Assembly (NCBI GenBank): GCA_038380435.1
Contig: JAWZYU010000007.1
Location: forward strand, 27,507,001 to 27,571,000
Direction of reading: 5' to 3'
From: Ryuthela nishihirai
Lineage: Eukaryota > Arthropoda > Arachnida > Araneae > Heptathelidae
DNA length: 64,000 bases
Shown here: in pieces, positions 45,129 through 56,125 of the stretch
Layout: each line of letters starts with the position of its first letter
Numbering within the stretch: the stretch's first letter is position 1
Notes under the pieces: generated by a model
What the model was told of the DNA's origin: nothing
Seen by the model: only the letters and a program-made list of their open reading frames with translations
The model's database searches: none
Position numbers and translations under genes: made by a program

Positions 45129-46460
45129 GCATTACAGTATGCTACTTTAGAGTCTAGTCTTGTATAAGGTTTTGCTTATTGTGAAAATGAGTACATAATC
45201 ATTGTCTTTTACTGTAAAACTTACTCTTCATGAACTTTGTCATACAGTATTCCAGTAGTCATGCTTATTTTTTGCTATATAATATAAAAGAGAACTTTTA
45301 ATCTCAGAGTAATCCTTCTCTCACTGCATTAACAACTATATAACAGATTTTATATAAGAAAAAAATAGCATATTTCATCTCTTTATTTTTTTTCTAAAAC
45401 TGATTAAACTCAAGTTTGCCAAAACGGAAGTTGCACTAAACTGGATCTTCTTGCTGAATAATATTAAAAGAATTTTAATATAAAGTTTTCTGTCTATGAG
45501 CATTAACTTTGCAAGTTAAACATGAGAAACAAATTTTCATTTGAAACTATTTTTGTGTAAAACTCAATCTTTTCAGAGTAAAAACAATGCTCTGTTTTCT
45601 TAATCTTATTAAACTACTACTACTAGTCTTGATACTAACTGAACATGTCTAACAAAAATTCCTTTTTATGTACTATAAATACAGTATATTGCATTTCTGT
45701 ATGGTATGATATTCAATGCTGAACACACAGCTTGCCTTGTAAGGTAGAAACTTTTAACAGATGTACAGATAATCTGCTGCAATATATTGCAAGTAAGGTG
45801 GAAGTGTGAAAAGTGAAACTAAAATTATTTATTGTATTTACAACTGACTTAAATCAACTTCAATTATCATATACATTTTTCAGATATATTGATTTTGAAA
45901 TTTTAACAGGTAAGTGTGAAACAGCTGTTTTGTGAATTTTTTTCATGATTCATTTATTTCCTTTACATTTGTCTGTGCTTTTCAGTTTGTACAATTAATC
46001 TTTTAATATCTTTGCAAAAATAGTTATTAAATTTATTTCCAGCTATTGTTTCATTTCTCTTTCTAGAATTAAGGCCTAGAAATATACATGTCATTGAACT
46101 CTCATCTAAAATTTCATTTTTCCACTTTGTGTTCTTTTTTGCAATAACTAACTATGTATGCTATTACGTCAGGAAGCTTTGCTTTATATAACTAATGAAA
46201 TATTTCAGATATTTTATATAACCAAAGAAAATGAATTAATAAGAAAAGGTTTATAAATTATTGGTGATCATTGTGTTCTGGTTTCATTGTTCACAAATGT
46301 TACTTTTGCAATTTTATGCTTTCTCATATTTTCAACAACAATAAAACCAGCAACTCATTTGTGATTGATTTGCTAGTGTGAAACATCTTAAATCTAATTA
46401 TGGCATATAGGACTTTTTTTTTTTTTAGTCATTTAATGCTATTTGCACATTTTTTTGTAG
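45129..46460. other. Intron 5 DNA before exon f
   Basis: AT-rich, with one old repeat (45295-45380) shared with 37445-37560 and a cryptic 26-nt AG/GT-bounded stretch at 45884-45909. No gene was recognised. Confidence 0.4.
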
Positions 46461-46637
46461 GTTCAAAAGAGATGGAAAACTTTGGAGGAATTTCTACTGA
46501 AAGAAAAGCATTACTGGGAATCTATGAAGTCTGAAATTGAACCAGGAAGCACAGAAAAATATCATTTAAATGGGAATAAGTATGTTGTTCAGATACCAGA
46601 AATCTTGATAAAAGATTGTAAAGATCAGCTACAAAAG
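46461..46637 (+). CDS. HAUS6: HAUS6-like, exon f
   Basis: The acceptor is ttttttgtag and the donor is GTAAGT at 46638. The exon has 59 codons, phase 0 at both ends. It begins VQKRWKTLEEFLLKEKHYWE and later contains YVVQIPEILIKDCKDQLQK. In the HAUS6 family this corresponds to the IQK..R.LW...NE.L segment followed by the conserved INIP-(hydrophobic)-LL block. An intron-free frame across all 59 codons in an AT-rich background adds support. Confidence 0.85.
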
Positions 46638-47837
46638 GTAAGTATTCAAAGAAAAAGATAAAGTCATGTATGCTTTATCTTTATGTAAAATTGAAGAATG
46701 TCCAGATTTTTAAATTTCACAGTTCTGGATGTGTGAATAAGAATTAAAATATGTTACTTTCCTAAAAGATTAAATTGAAAATAATTAAATGTTGTAAATA
46801 TCTGTAAATTCTTCATTTAATATTGCTTTTATGTTACGATTTTAATCTTTATGGCTGGAGGTATAAAAAACTGCAAAAGCTGTGATTTTTTTTAATCACT
46901 ATGTATATTGTTATATATATCTCATTATTGATGATAATATTAGATAACATTTTTGAATTTTACGAAAATGTTTCAATTATGCTGTGTTGAATTTATCCTC
47001 ATAATACACAAATTCGCTTGATCATTGCTATACACAAATGTTGCAGTACTTGGTTTAATATGTGTCTTGGTATGCTTTGATACAATGTCTTATATGGTTT
47101 TCTAATATTTACTTCCTAATGAGCATCAACTTCTCTTTATTCTTGAACTTTGATGTGCCCAAAGGGAAGTACCATATAGTCTGCCAATTGCAAATAATCT
47201 AAATAAAACTCGAGATAGAACATACAACTTATGACATCGAACAGACATACAAGAATATACAACTATGACATTGAATACACATACAAGAATGACATCGATA
47301 GTCTTGCAATTTCTGCAAACCTAAGTATATGAATAAAAGTTATTACTTTCATCAAAAATCATAATTTTTTTTTTGCCTTTTAAAAATTAGAATTAAATGG
47401 GTACTTCCGATACAGAAATAAAAGTATTGACTTATTGCATCCCATGATTGGCTGAGCTTATTTTTGTCACCAAATTAGTCTACTCTGGCACTTGTAATAC
47501 TTCTGTAAACACTGAAACACTAAATTCCTGTTCCCTTTCCTCCTACCACTTTATACACATCTGCAAGCATCTTCTTAGGAAGTTATGCCTTTTTCCTTCT
47601 TCTTGTTTGTAGAATTTTTCTTAGTTTTAATTTGTGTTTCATTTCAACTATTTTGAATATAAGTATCTATTTCAGTTACAAAACTCAAAGATCATATCAG
47701 TTAGAGTTTATAATTTTAAGTGTTAATTGCAGAGCAAAAAGGTAGTATTTATAAAATATTAATTCTAAATATATATAAAGATATCAAATTTCAAGAAGGT
47801 TGTATTCATTGAATATTACTATATATATATACAGTTA
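46638..47837. other. Intron 6 DNA up to the mariner-like element
   Basis: AT-rich. The only order I see is a small tandem duplication at 47222-47297 (ACATACAAGAAT endings). No exon is needed here because exons f and g join in phase. Confidence 0.45.
47222..47297. repeat. Short tandem duplication, about 35 bp
   Basis: TATGACATCGAACAGACATA and TATGACATTGAATACACATA, each followed by CAAGAAT, form two units with a partial third (GACATCGAT). Confidence 0.75.
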
Positions 47838-49091
47838 CAAGGTGTTTCAAAAAGGACGCAACCCTAAATATAAGAGAGTAGAACTCATGTGCATGTACAT
47901 TTTATGCCATAATATTAGTTGGCATTTACTGTACTCAAGGTTAACAGCCTTTAGCAGTTGAAATGACCTTGTCACGCACTAGTGTCACTCAAGCATTCAT
48001 TCCTTTGTGTTGTGCTAGCTATGTTGTTTTCCAAACACAAATGTGCATTTATTGTTGAGACTTATGCGTACAAATCTTACAAATATGCGAGAGAGGAGTT
48101 TGAGTCGAAGTTTCCTCAGTCTGCAGTTCCCAACAAGTCAACAATATCTCGTTTGATTGATATATTTCGTGACACTGGGTCTGCACAGAATCGAAAGGGC
48201 CCAGGCCGGCCATCACTGTTAATTGCCGAAGTTCTTGATGATGTGTCTCAGTGTTTAACTTGCTCACCCAGAAAATCTCTTAGAAAGTTATATTCACAGG
48301 TTGGACGGTTACCAGCTATTGTTTTCAGGGCTACAAGGAAGTTAAAATTTCATGCCTACTGCATTGGTGTTGTTCATGAACTGAAAGAAACAAACCATGA
48401 AAAATGTTTACAGTACTGTCATTGGTTTTGTTCTTTTGTTGATGAAAATGGAATTGAGGTGTTAACCATGTTTATTTCAGTAACGAGGCTTGATTTCACT
48501 TGGATGAGTATGTGAACAGTCAAAACAGTCGAAATATGGAGCAGTGAAAATCCTCACACTTTTCACGAACAACCATTACACACACAGAAAATTGGTGTTT
48601 GGTGTGAAATTTCCTGTCCATGTGATAGGGCCTTTATTTTTTGACTCAACTGTAACTGATGAAGTTTATTGTGACCTCATCCAACAGTTTATTGCACTAT
48701 TGGATGTAAATGAATGAGAGTGTTGGTTTCAACAAGATGGCGTGATGCCCCCATATTGCAAATGACACAATGGTCATGTTGCAGGAATTTTTTGGTGATC
48801 ATTTGATTTCAAAAACTGTGTGGCCCCCAGGATCCCAAGATCTTACTCCTCCAGATTTTTTTTTTTTTTTTTTGGGGGGGGGGGGGGGGTTATCTCAAAA
48901 AGCGTAGTGTTTCAAAACAATCCTCATACACTCGAAAACTTCTAGGCTAACATTGAAAGAGAGATTTTAAACATATGAAAACAAACATTATGAAAGGTGG
49001 CTGCAAATGTCATGAATCGGGTACGAACCTGCATGATCAAGTTTAAATAGAAAAATACAATAGAGGGTTGCATCCTTTTCAAAACACCCTG
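47838..49091 (+). mobile_element. DUF4817-type mariner-like element with TIRs
   Basis: The ends CAAGGTGTTTCAAAAAGGAC and, inverted, CAGGGTGTTTTGAAAAGGAT continue to GCAACCCT, with four differences over 28 bp. TA flanks both sides (47836-47837, 49092-49093). Total length is 1254 bp. It lies in HAUS6 intron 6 with its right end 86 bp before exon g. Confidence 0.88.
47982..49045 (+). pseudogene. Mariner-like transposase with DUF4817-type HTH, broken
   Basis: The 177-codon frame at 47982-48515 carries FSKHKCAFIVETYAYKSYKY, FESKFPQSAVPNKSTISRLI and FRDTGSAQNRKGPGRPSLL, an N-terminal helix-turn-helix with a GRP hook as in DUF4817 proteins of arthropods. Downstream pieces (VIGPLFFDSTVTDEVY, CWFQQDG, SKTVWPPGSQDLTPPDF) are the DDE part. 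Breaks lie near 48514, 48625 and 48716. A T18-G16 homopolymer block (48856-48889) sits in the PPDFFLWGYLK-like region. Confidence 0.8.
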
Positions 49092-49177
49092 TATTATATA
49101 ATCCTTCATGTTTATCTGTTTAGTATATTCCATGCCAAACTGTAATGGGCTGCATTCTTTTTCTACTTTATATCTAG

Positions 49178-49224
49178 AAGCAAGTTTGGACTACTGAAGA
49201 AAATGGCAAGCTCTGCATGAAAAA
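49178..49224 (+). CDS. HAUS6: HAUS6-like, exon g (47-nt exon)
   Basis: The acceptor is tatatctag and the donor is GTACAT at 49225, a weak donor. The exon has fifteen codons (KQVWTTEENGKLCMK) plus two bases, starting in phase 0 and ending in phase 2, which is exactly what exons f and h need. Across f-g-h the peptide aligns without gaps to the HAUS6 stretch ending in the G-K-L motif before the next helix. It starts 86 bp after the right end of a mariner-like element. RNA evidence would settle the donor. Confidence 0.7.
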
Positions 49225-49600
49225 GTACATAACTTTATTAACTCTTAATGTTTAGTGTCAAAATCACTAAAAGCTCTTAGAATGAAATACGGTGTTATAT
49301 GAGGGGGGTTCAGAAATTTCTTGACATGCATCTGCAGAAAAAAACCATTGCACTCACTCAACAAAACTTTTACTCCCTTTCACAGCACTCCCCTCTAGCA
49401 ACTATGCAAAGTTGCAGATGTCTACACCATTTCTGTAATGCCTGGTGGTACTCCTGTTGGAGAATACTCCCAATCATAAATAAATGCAATTTGCAATGTC
49501 TTGCACCCTTGAAAATGGCTTCTCAGCAAGTTCTTTTTTGCCTATCTTCCTATTGCTTTTGGTTTTGACATTTGTCAGTTCAGTTTGTGGATTTGAAAAA
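49225..49600. other. Start of intron 7, nothing assigned
   Basis: It contains one 89-codon + frame (49299-49568) with no recognised family. A mariner-like terminus GGGGGGTTCAGAAATTTCTT near 49303 has no partner that I could find. Confidence 0.4.
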
Positions 49601-50400
49601 AATATTCTACCATATCTTTTGAATATGAATGAGAAATTATGATTTATGTGCCAAATTAATGCTTATGATGTGGAGAGTGTAATAGGCTATAAAAAATTAA
49701 CCCCATGCTTTCTTCCATTCGCCCTTAAAAACGGGGAAATATGAAAAATATTCTTAAGCTATATCTCCAGAACATGAAGGCCAAAAGTAACAAGTGATAC
49801 GTCAAATGAATGCCTCTGGCGCAGGGATTGTCATAGGGTACGAAAAATTGACCCCCATGCTTTCTTCCCTCCTAAAAAATGGGGGGGGGAAATGAAAATG
49901 ATTTTTCCCCTATATCTCCTGAATGCAAGTGCAGAAAGTAACAAGCTATGTGTCAAATGACAGCTTGTGATATGGGGAGTGTATAGGCTATAAAAAATGG
50001 ACTCCCCATGCTCTACCCCTCTAAAAAGGGGGGAATGTGAAGACTATTATTCACTATATCTCCAGAATGTGAATGCAGAAAGTGACAAACGATATGAAAT
50101 CACTTGTTATGTTATGAAATCGCCAGAATGTGATACTGAAAGTAACAAATGAATGCCTCTGATGTGGGGAATGTCATAGGCTATGAAAAATTGATCCTCA
50201 TGCTTTCTTCTCTCATAAAAAAGGAAGAAAATATGAAAATGATTGTTCCCCTAAATCTCCTGAATGTGAGTGTGTAAAGTAACAAGCTATGTATCAAATG
50301 AAAGCGTGTAACACAGGGAGTGTCATAGGATATAAAAAAAAAACCATGCTTTTTGCCCTTAGAAATGTGAAAGTCATTCTACTTACTATCTTCCGAATGC
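49600..50400. repeat. Diverged tandem array, about 145-bp units
   Basis: TATATCTCCAGAA-like marks at about 49758, 49910, 50054, 50252 and 50385 are each followed by AAAGTAACAAG, TCAAATGA, a GGGGAGTGTCATAGG block and CCATGCTTTCTTCC. About five units. Similar text resumes at 54150-54320 beyond RTE-6. Confidence 0.8.
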
Positions 50401-50422
50401 AAGGGCTTACAATTATGAGTTA

Positions 50423-50562
50423 GGTGTTATATGCATGGCTGTTTGTGTCATTTTTCTGCTGATGGCCTGCCATCCTCACAGACCTACTATAGCATATAAA
50501 CTGACAGGCTCCTATCAGACCTCTGTGTCAAGCAGCTGCTTGAGAGGGTATTTATTTTTATT
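50423..50562 (+). mobile_element. SINE1, 3' part
   Basis: GTTTGTGTCATTTTTCTGCT, CTGACAGGCTCCTATCAGAC and AAGCAGCTGCTTGAGAGGGT match the SINE1 body and end. The tRNA head is missing. It lies 11 bp upstream of the RTE-6 target duplication. Confidence 0.8.
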
Positions 50563-50583
50563 AAATGAAAGCTAGTATAATGA

Positions 50584-53500
50584 CCACGCCTTTTGAAAGT
50601 TACTAACGGTCCGCACCACGCCTTCTCGTGCCATTCTTACCATTAGTAACTTTCAAAAGAGATACTCTCTTGTGGAAGTGAACGGAAGGGGAGGGCTGCC
50701 AGATTAGTGTGGCCTACTGATCTGGACAACTATGGCTACTTTTCTTTTTTTTCTACCCTGCTGAGGAGTGGTCAACCACACAGGGTCCTGGTGCTGACCA
50801 TATAAACCCACTGGACTGGACAGATATATGGCTCTGAGCTTGATTATGGATCCTGATTTTGCTGCACTGGTGGGCTTCTGTGGAGGGAAAATCTTCCGCT
50901 GTGTTTTCTGATTGTTTGTGGGTTGACAGCCCCAAGTGAACAAATTCACAGGATATGTTTATCAGCTGGTGGATAATCCTGAGTAGAGGTCATCGCAGGC
51001 ACCTGAACCCTTTGCTTCTATTGGCATCGTCAAATTCTACATTGGAGGAAGTCTTCCAGTGTAGATGGCTTCAGCCTTAGTAGTGGGGGAACGGGTCTTT
51101 GCCCCATGTCTGCGATTAGGGGGCTGTTTGATATTGACGGCATTCCCTCTCTCAATAAACATAGTTTCTTTAAACATCCCACTAACCATTTTCTCTCCAT
51201 AGGTAGTTGGAATGTGAGGACTCTGCACAGAGCTTTTTCTCTTGATGTCCTCACACAAGAATTCCACAGTTATAATTTAGATATTCTCGGCTTGCATGAA
51301 ACCAGATGGACAGATAAAGGTCAGATTCTTAAAAATAATCTTAAATTTCTCTTTTCAGGGAGGGACGACAATAAGCATCACCAAGGCGTGGGTCTGCTTC
51401 TCAGCAGACACGCTAGCGATGCTCTTCTAGGATATGAGTGCATTAATGAAAGGTTTCTTACAGCAAAATTTCAGACAAGCATTAAAGACTTGAATGTTAT
51501 CTGCTGTTATGCCCCCACTGAGGATGCCGATGAGGATGAGAAGGATAGGTTTTATGAACAACTTCAGGATATTTTGAATTCTATCAAGAAAGAAGATATT
51601 ACCCTTGTTCTTGGTGACTTCAATGCCAAAGTTGGTACTGACTCTGACCTTTGGGGAGGAGTAATAGGCCCTTTTGGTATTGGTAGCTGCAATGGCAATG
51701 GGCAACGTCTCCTACAGGTAAGTAAACTCAATGGATTCAGAATAACTAACACTTATTACAAACACCGCGACATACATAAGTACACATGGGTTTCACCTGA
51801 TGGGCTGCATAAGAATATGATTGATTACATATTAATTAACATCAAATGGGCTAGTTCTGTTAGGAATACCAGGGCATATAGGGGAGCTGAAATTGGATAT
51901 GACCATTACCTTGTTAAAAGTGTGTTGCAACTTAAACTTAAAAAGTGTTGTGCTAGGGTTACAAAATTTACTTTTAATACTGAAGCTCTGAAAGATCCAG
52001 TTATAGCCAAAGCTTACCATGATAGGTTACTTAGTCATTATGACAGTCATGGTTTGCTTACTACTGAAGTTGAGGAAGAATGGGATCATTTTAAACAGGC
52101 TTTTTTGGACACTAACAGTACTCTTTTAGGAAAAAAGGAGCAGAAGAGGCAAAATTATCTGAGTGATAAGGCACTTGAGCTTATTTCGGAAAGAAGGAAC
52201 TGCAGGAATGCCCTTAATCAATACCCTACTAGTCCTAATAGAAAGCATTACAGAGACCTTAATAAACTTGGAAAGGATCAGTTAGCTGCTGATAAGAAAG
52301 AATCTTTGGCTTGATGGTTTGGCTGACAAAGCCGAGGAAGCAGTTAGACAGCACAACAGCAGAGAGCTGTACCTGATAGTTAATGTTTTGTGTGGTAGAA
52401 AACGGACAGGCATACAAGGATTGAAGGATAAACAAGGTAAGGTTATAGAAGGGGAGGATTCTGTCATGGCTAGGTGGGCTGAGCATTTCATTGATGTTCT
52501 AAACAATGTAGTTAGTTCTACTCCCATTGTTTGCAATGATGATAGATGCATTGGTGGCTTTAATGTTGGCCCTATAACACAATCTGAAGTTATTTTGGCT
52601 GTTTCTAAACTTAAACTTCATAAATCCCCAGGGGTAGATGAAATTACTACGGAAATGCTTAGAGCTTAGAATGTTTCGGTTACCACTTGGATGACTGAAA
52701 TTCTGAATATCTTTTATGATAAAGGCATGGTTCCTAAGGATTTTACCAGAGCTATTGTTATCCCTATTTTCAAAAAAGGTGATCGCAGTTCTTGTGATAA
52801 CTATAGGGGTATCAGCCTACTCTCTGTTCCAGGTAAAGTTCTTTCCATGATTGTGCTTAATAGAATTAAGAATCTGGTTGACAGTCAATTGCGTGATGAG
52901 CAATGTGGATTCAGAAGTGGTAGGGGATGTGTGGATCAGATATTTTCACTTAGGCAGATTCTTGAGAAATGTTTAGAGTTTCAGAAACCTTTGGTTGCTA
53001 GCTTTGTTGATTTCAAAAAGGCTTTCGACTCTGTTGATCGTCATAATTTGTGGTTGATTGTGAGATCATATGGTATACCAGACAAGTTAGTTAACATTAT
53101 GAAAGCTCTCTATAATAACACTGAGTCGTGTGTGAGAGTTGGTAAGGCTTGTAGCAATTGGTTTAGCATTACTTCTGGTGTTCGACAAGGGTGCATTTTG
53201 TCTCCTTTTGTCTTTAGCTTGGTTATTGATTATGTTATGCGAAATTCACTTCAAGGGAAAGATTTTGGCCTTAAATGGGCTGGAGATACGAAAATTTCTG
53301 ATTTAGATTATGCTGATGATTTAGCCCTTTTGGCAAATGATGTTGATGAGATGAACTCTTTCATTCGAGCTGTTGATGAGACTGGTAATAGAGTAGGTTT
53401 GGTTATAAACAGAGAGAAAACTAAAGTGATGAAAATTGGTCAGGCAGGCTGTGATTCAGTTAATCTGAATGGTTGCAGTCTTGAGCAGGTGTCACAGTTT

Positions 53501-54117
53501 AATTATCTTGGGTAACAGATAATGGTGATGTGCGGCATGAGATTAACAGACGAATAGGTATTGCTGCCGGGACTTTTAAGAATCTATGGAGAGTGTGGAG
53601 GACTAGGCGTATACACCTAAAGACTAAAATTAGACTGTATAATAGTTTGGTTCTTTCTAGGGGTAGTTATGGTAGTGAAACTTGGACACTTTGTAAACAT
53701 GATAACAGGAAACTATATGCTTTTGATTCCAGATGCTTACGCAGTATCTTGGGCATTAGGTGGTTCAACTTTGTAACTAATGATGAGGTTAGGCAAAGGA
53801 GTCGGCAACCTCCTTTAAGCAGCATATTGTGCAGAGAGAGACTCCGTTGGTTTGGCCATGTTGCCCGTATGAATAATTATAGTTTGGCGAATAGGGTTAT
53901 GAACAGTGTGCCTAAAGGCCTCAGAAAGAAGGGGAGACCTAGGATGCGGTGGGCTGACAATGTCAAACAGGACCTTGTTAGAATTGGCCATTTATAATCC
54001 CTTGCAGTGGCCAGATGCAGTAGGTGTAGCTCAGGATAGACTTGCTTGGAGAACTAAATTGCACGGTCTGGTTGGACCTCCGTAGCCCATGGCTGCTTGA
54101 GGATGATGATGATGATG
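50584..54117 (+). mobile_element. RTE-6: best preserved RTE-like copy, with TSD
   Basis: A 10-bp duplication AGTATAATGA flanks it (50574-50583, 54118-54127). It has a shortened 5' region that begins with an inverted piece (see findings), the long reading frame, the 3' end CCCATGGCTGCTTGAGG and (GAT)n. It is the youngest complete copy by decay. Confidence 0.88.
51067..54089 (+). pseudogene. RTE-6 endonuclease-reverse transcriptase, four or five breaks
   Basis: The longest piece is 402 codons from 51106. Endonuclease motifs: SWNVRTL at 51205, LHETRWTDK, CCYAPTED, GDFNAKVG at 51613-51636 and DHYLVKS at 51901. Reverse transcriptase: HKSPGVDEI, CGFRSGRGCVDQIFSLRQIL, FDSVDRHNLW, GVRQGCILSPF, and an intact YADD at 53309-53320. 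C-terminus: RWFNFVTNDEVRQRSRQPP, RWFGHVARM, KGRPRMRWADN. Breaks: a 1-nt loss near 51080, a 4-nt gain near 52298, a TAG at 52667-52669, a 7-nt loss near 53514 and an insertion near 53990. The whole would be about 1000 residues, right for RTE. Confidence 0.88.
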
Positions 54118-54149
54118 AGTATAATGATGGTCGTAAACTATTTCGAATT

Positions 54150-54320
54150 TTGCCTCCACTATTCCCCTCCTGATAAAGGGGGGAATTTTCACGGGTTCGA
54201 CTTTAATGAGTCATATCTCATATTAAAGCTTGTGAAGTCTCCAATGTCATGGGTTATCTCAAACATGATTCCAAATGAGGGGGGGGGGGTCGATGTTTAT
54301 GACTCATATATCAAAGAAAG
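54150..54320. repeat. Continuation of the 145-bp array beyond RTE-6
   Basis: CCCCTCCTGATAAAGGGGGG, GAGTCATATCTC, AAAGCTTGTGAAGTCTCCAA and a G-run resemble the units at 49600-50400. The relation is inferred from shared word order. Confidence 0.5.
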
Positions 54321-54388
54321 TATTTGAAGGTAGCTGTTTTTAGTGACAAAAAAAATAGGTATTTTTTAGATTTCATAATTTATCTTCT

Positions 54389-54586
54389 TATAGGGCACTA
54401 AAAAGTAGAGTATAAATATAAAGCATATCAATGGTGCAATCAGTTAGTGAGTTCATATTCACTTCAAAGGAAGATAGTGTGCCGATTTACCAGCACCCTG
54501 TCTTCCTTTAAATTGAATATGAACTAGGTGACTGATTGAACCATCAATATGCTTTAGGTTTATTTTCTACTTTTTAGGGCCCTATA
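54389..54586. repeat. Fold-back (hairpin) element
   Basis: Two arms of about 94 bp are inverted copies with roughly 85% similarity (estimated by eye): TATAGGGCACTAAAAAGTAG at the left and, inverted, TATAGGGCCCTAAAAAGTAG at the right. A short loop CCGATTTACCA lies between. No coding sense; a hairpin MITE is likely. Confidence 0.82.
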
Positions 54587-54617
54587 GAAAGATAGGTATC
54601 TTTCTATAGGGCCCTAA
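54574..54617. repeat. Perfect 21-bp-arm palindrome
   Basis: The arm TTAGGGCCCTATAGAAAGAT plus A, a spacer GG, then its exact inverse ending CTATAGGGCCCTAA. It overlaps the right end of the fold-back element. Confidence 0.93.
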
Positions 54618-54629
54618 AATATAGGGCCT

Positions 54630-55494
54630 TTTTAATTAATTATTTTTATTTTTGGAAACAACCAAAAATTGCATGGTACAAGATCTGGGGAATATGCAGG
54701 ATGGGGTAGCTCTGTGATTTTTTTCCTGTTCCAGATTGACAGATTTCACAAAACCTAGAAAGTTATGCCTTTGTCATGAAGAAGAATGCTGCTCCTTCAT
54801 CTCCTTAACCATTTTGAGCAAAACAATTTTGGTGCAGTATTGGCCATTTATAATCCATTTTTCTGGTAAGGTGTACACAGCTACCACTCCTTAGGAATTT
54901 AAAAAAAAACAAAAAAACGTGAACAATTCTTGTCGAAGAATTTGGGGATGTGGTTCATCTTCCACAAGCCAAAAACAGTTTTCAATCGTTCTGGGAGTTG
55001 TATAGTAATAAAACCACATCTCATCACCTGTGACAATATCTGTTAACCATTTTGGGTACTAAGTTCTAACATTGCCAGCATCTCCTTGTATGAGTGAACT
55101 CTAGCCCTCTTTTGCTTCTGTCAGTTTGTGGGCTACACATTTGGCACAAATCTTTCAGAACTTGAAATATTGGTGAATAATTGTTTCCACACTGCCAATC
55201 AATACACTGACATTTAAACTTATTGCTCAAATGGTGATGTGTGGGTTTTTCTTAATGAGTTCATGAACAGCAGTGATGGTTCTCTCATTCACAGCCTTCT
55301 TCAGTCTTCCTGCATGAGGGAGATCTTCAAAGCTCTGCCTCCTCTGAATTTGCGCATCCATTCTATAATAGTGCATATGAACAAGCATGTTCCCCATATA
55401 CCTGTGATAAATTGGCATGAATTTTTTTCATGTCTTCACCAAGTTGCATCCTTGTGAAAATGTAAAATCTTTCCCTGTCTTCAGTAGGCTCCAT
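54630..55494 (-). pseudogene. Mariner-like transposase, decayed
   Basis: The minus strand reads MEPTEDRERFYIFTRMQLGE, KKIHANLSQVYGEHA, then RRQSFEDLPHAGRLK, NERTITAVHELIKKNPHITI, and near the far end HPAYSPDLVPCNFWLF (third catalytic Asp). This is the mariner order. Many stops occur. The left end has been lost near the palindrome at 54617. Confidence 0.75.
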
Positions 55495-56035
55495 AGCAAC
55501 AATGCACAGATTTCACAGACCGAACTTTACCCGCCACCAGCAAAGTGAGAAATGGTAATGTGGGCTTTGTTTTTAACAAGTAATGACAAGTTTAGACAAG
55601 CTTTCAAACAAGTAATAATTCCTTAACTTTGGAGGAACTAGTACAAATCTAGATGTGTCAAGAACTTTTTGAATGCCTTCTGTACCAACAATACACTAAA
55701 ATTCACAGTGCATTGTACTAAGCTTTTTTCTTTTTGGTAAAACACCTGTTTTGATAATTTTTTGTAAAATTTATTAATTGAAGTTCATAATAAATATATG
55801 CATGATGATTAATGTATCTAAAAATATTGAAAAAGCTCAAAGATACAAAGCCTTACACTATTATTTCTCTTCTATTTTTTTTCTGCATTTTTTAAGTCTA
55901 ATTTTAACTGTTCAGATATTTCAAAAAACTGAATTAGCCAAATGAATCTTAGTGGTATTTTAATGTTAGCTGATATTTTCTTATTTTTTTTATTTTTTTT
56001 CTGATACCTTAGGCACATATAAGCAATTATACCAT
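55495..56035. other. Intron 7 DNA, nothing assigned
   Basis: AT-rich with long T runs near 55860 and 55980. No repeat or exon recognised. Confidence 0.4.
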
Positions 56036-56125
56036 GTCTTAATTTACACAGTACTTAATATACACAATATTCATTTTAACATGTCAAGAAAATGCAACCA
56101 GTTTTGTTTTATATGATGATAATAG
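56035..56125. repeat. Dispersed repeat shared with 8805-8927
   Basis: AATTTACACAGTACTTAATA, ATTCATTTTAACATGTCAAG and AAAATGCAACCAGTTTTGTT match the order of words at 8805-8927. Family unknown. Confidence 0.4.

Noticed and set aside
49600..50400. Regularly spaced repeats considered as a CRISPR-like array
   Set aside because: Units are 145 bp, diverged and without short conserved repeats and unique spacers; the setting is an animal intron.
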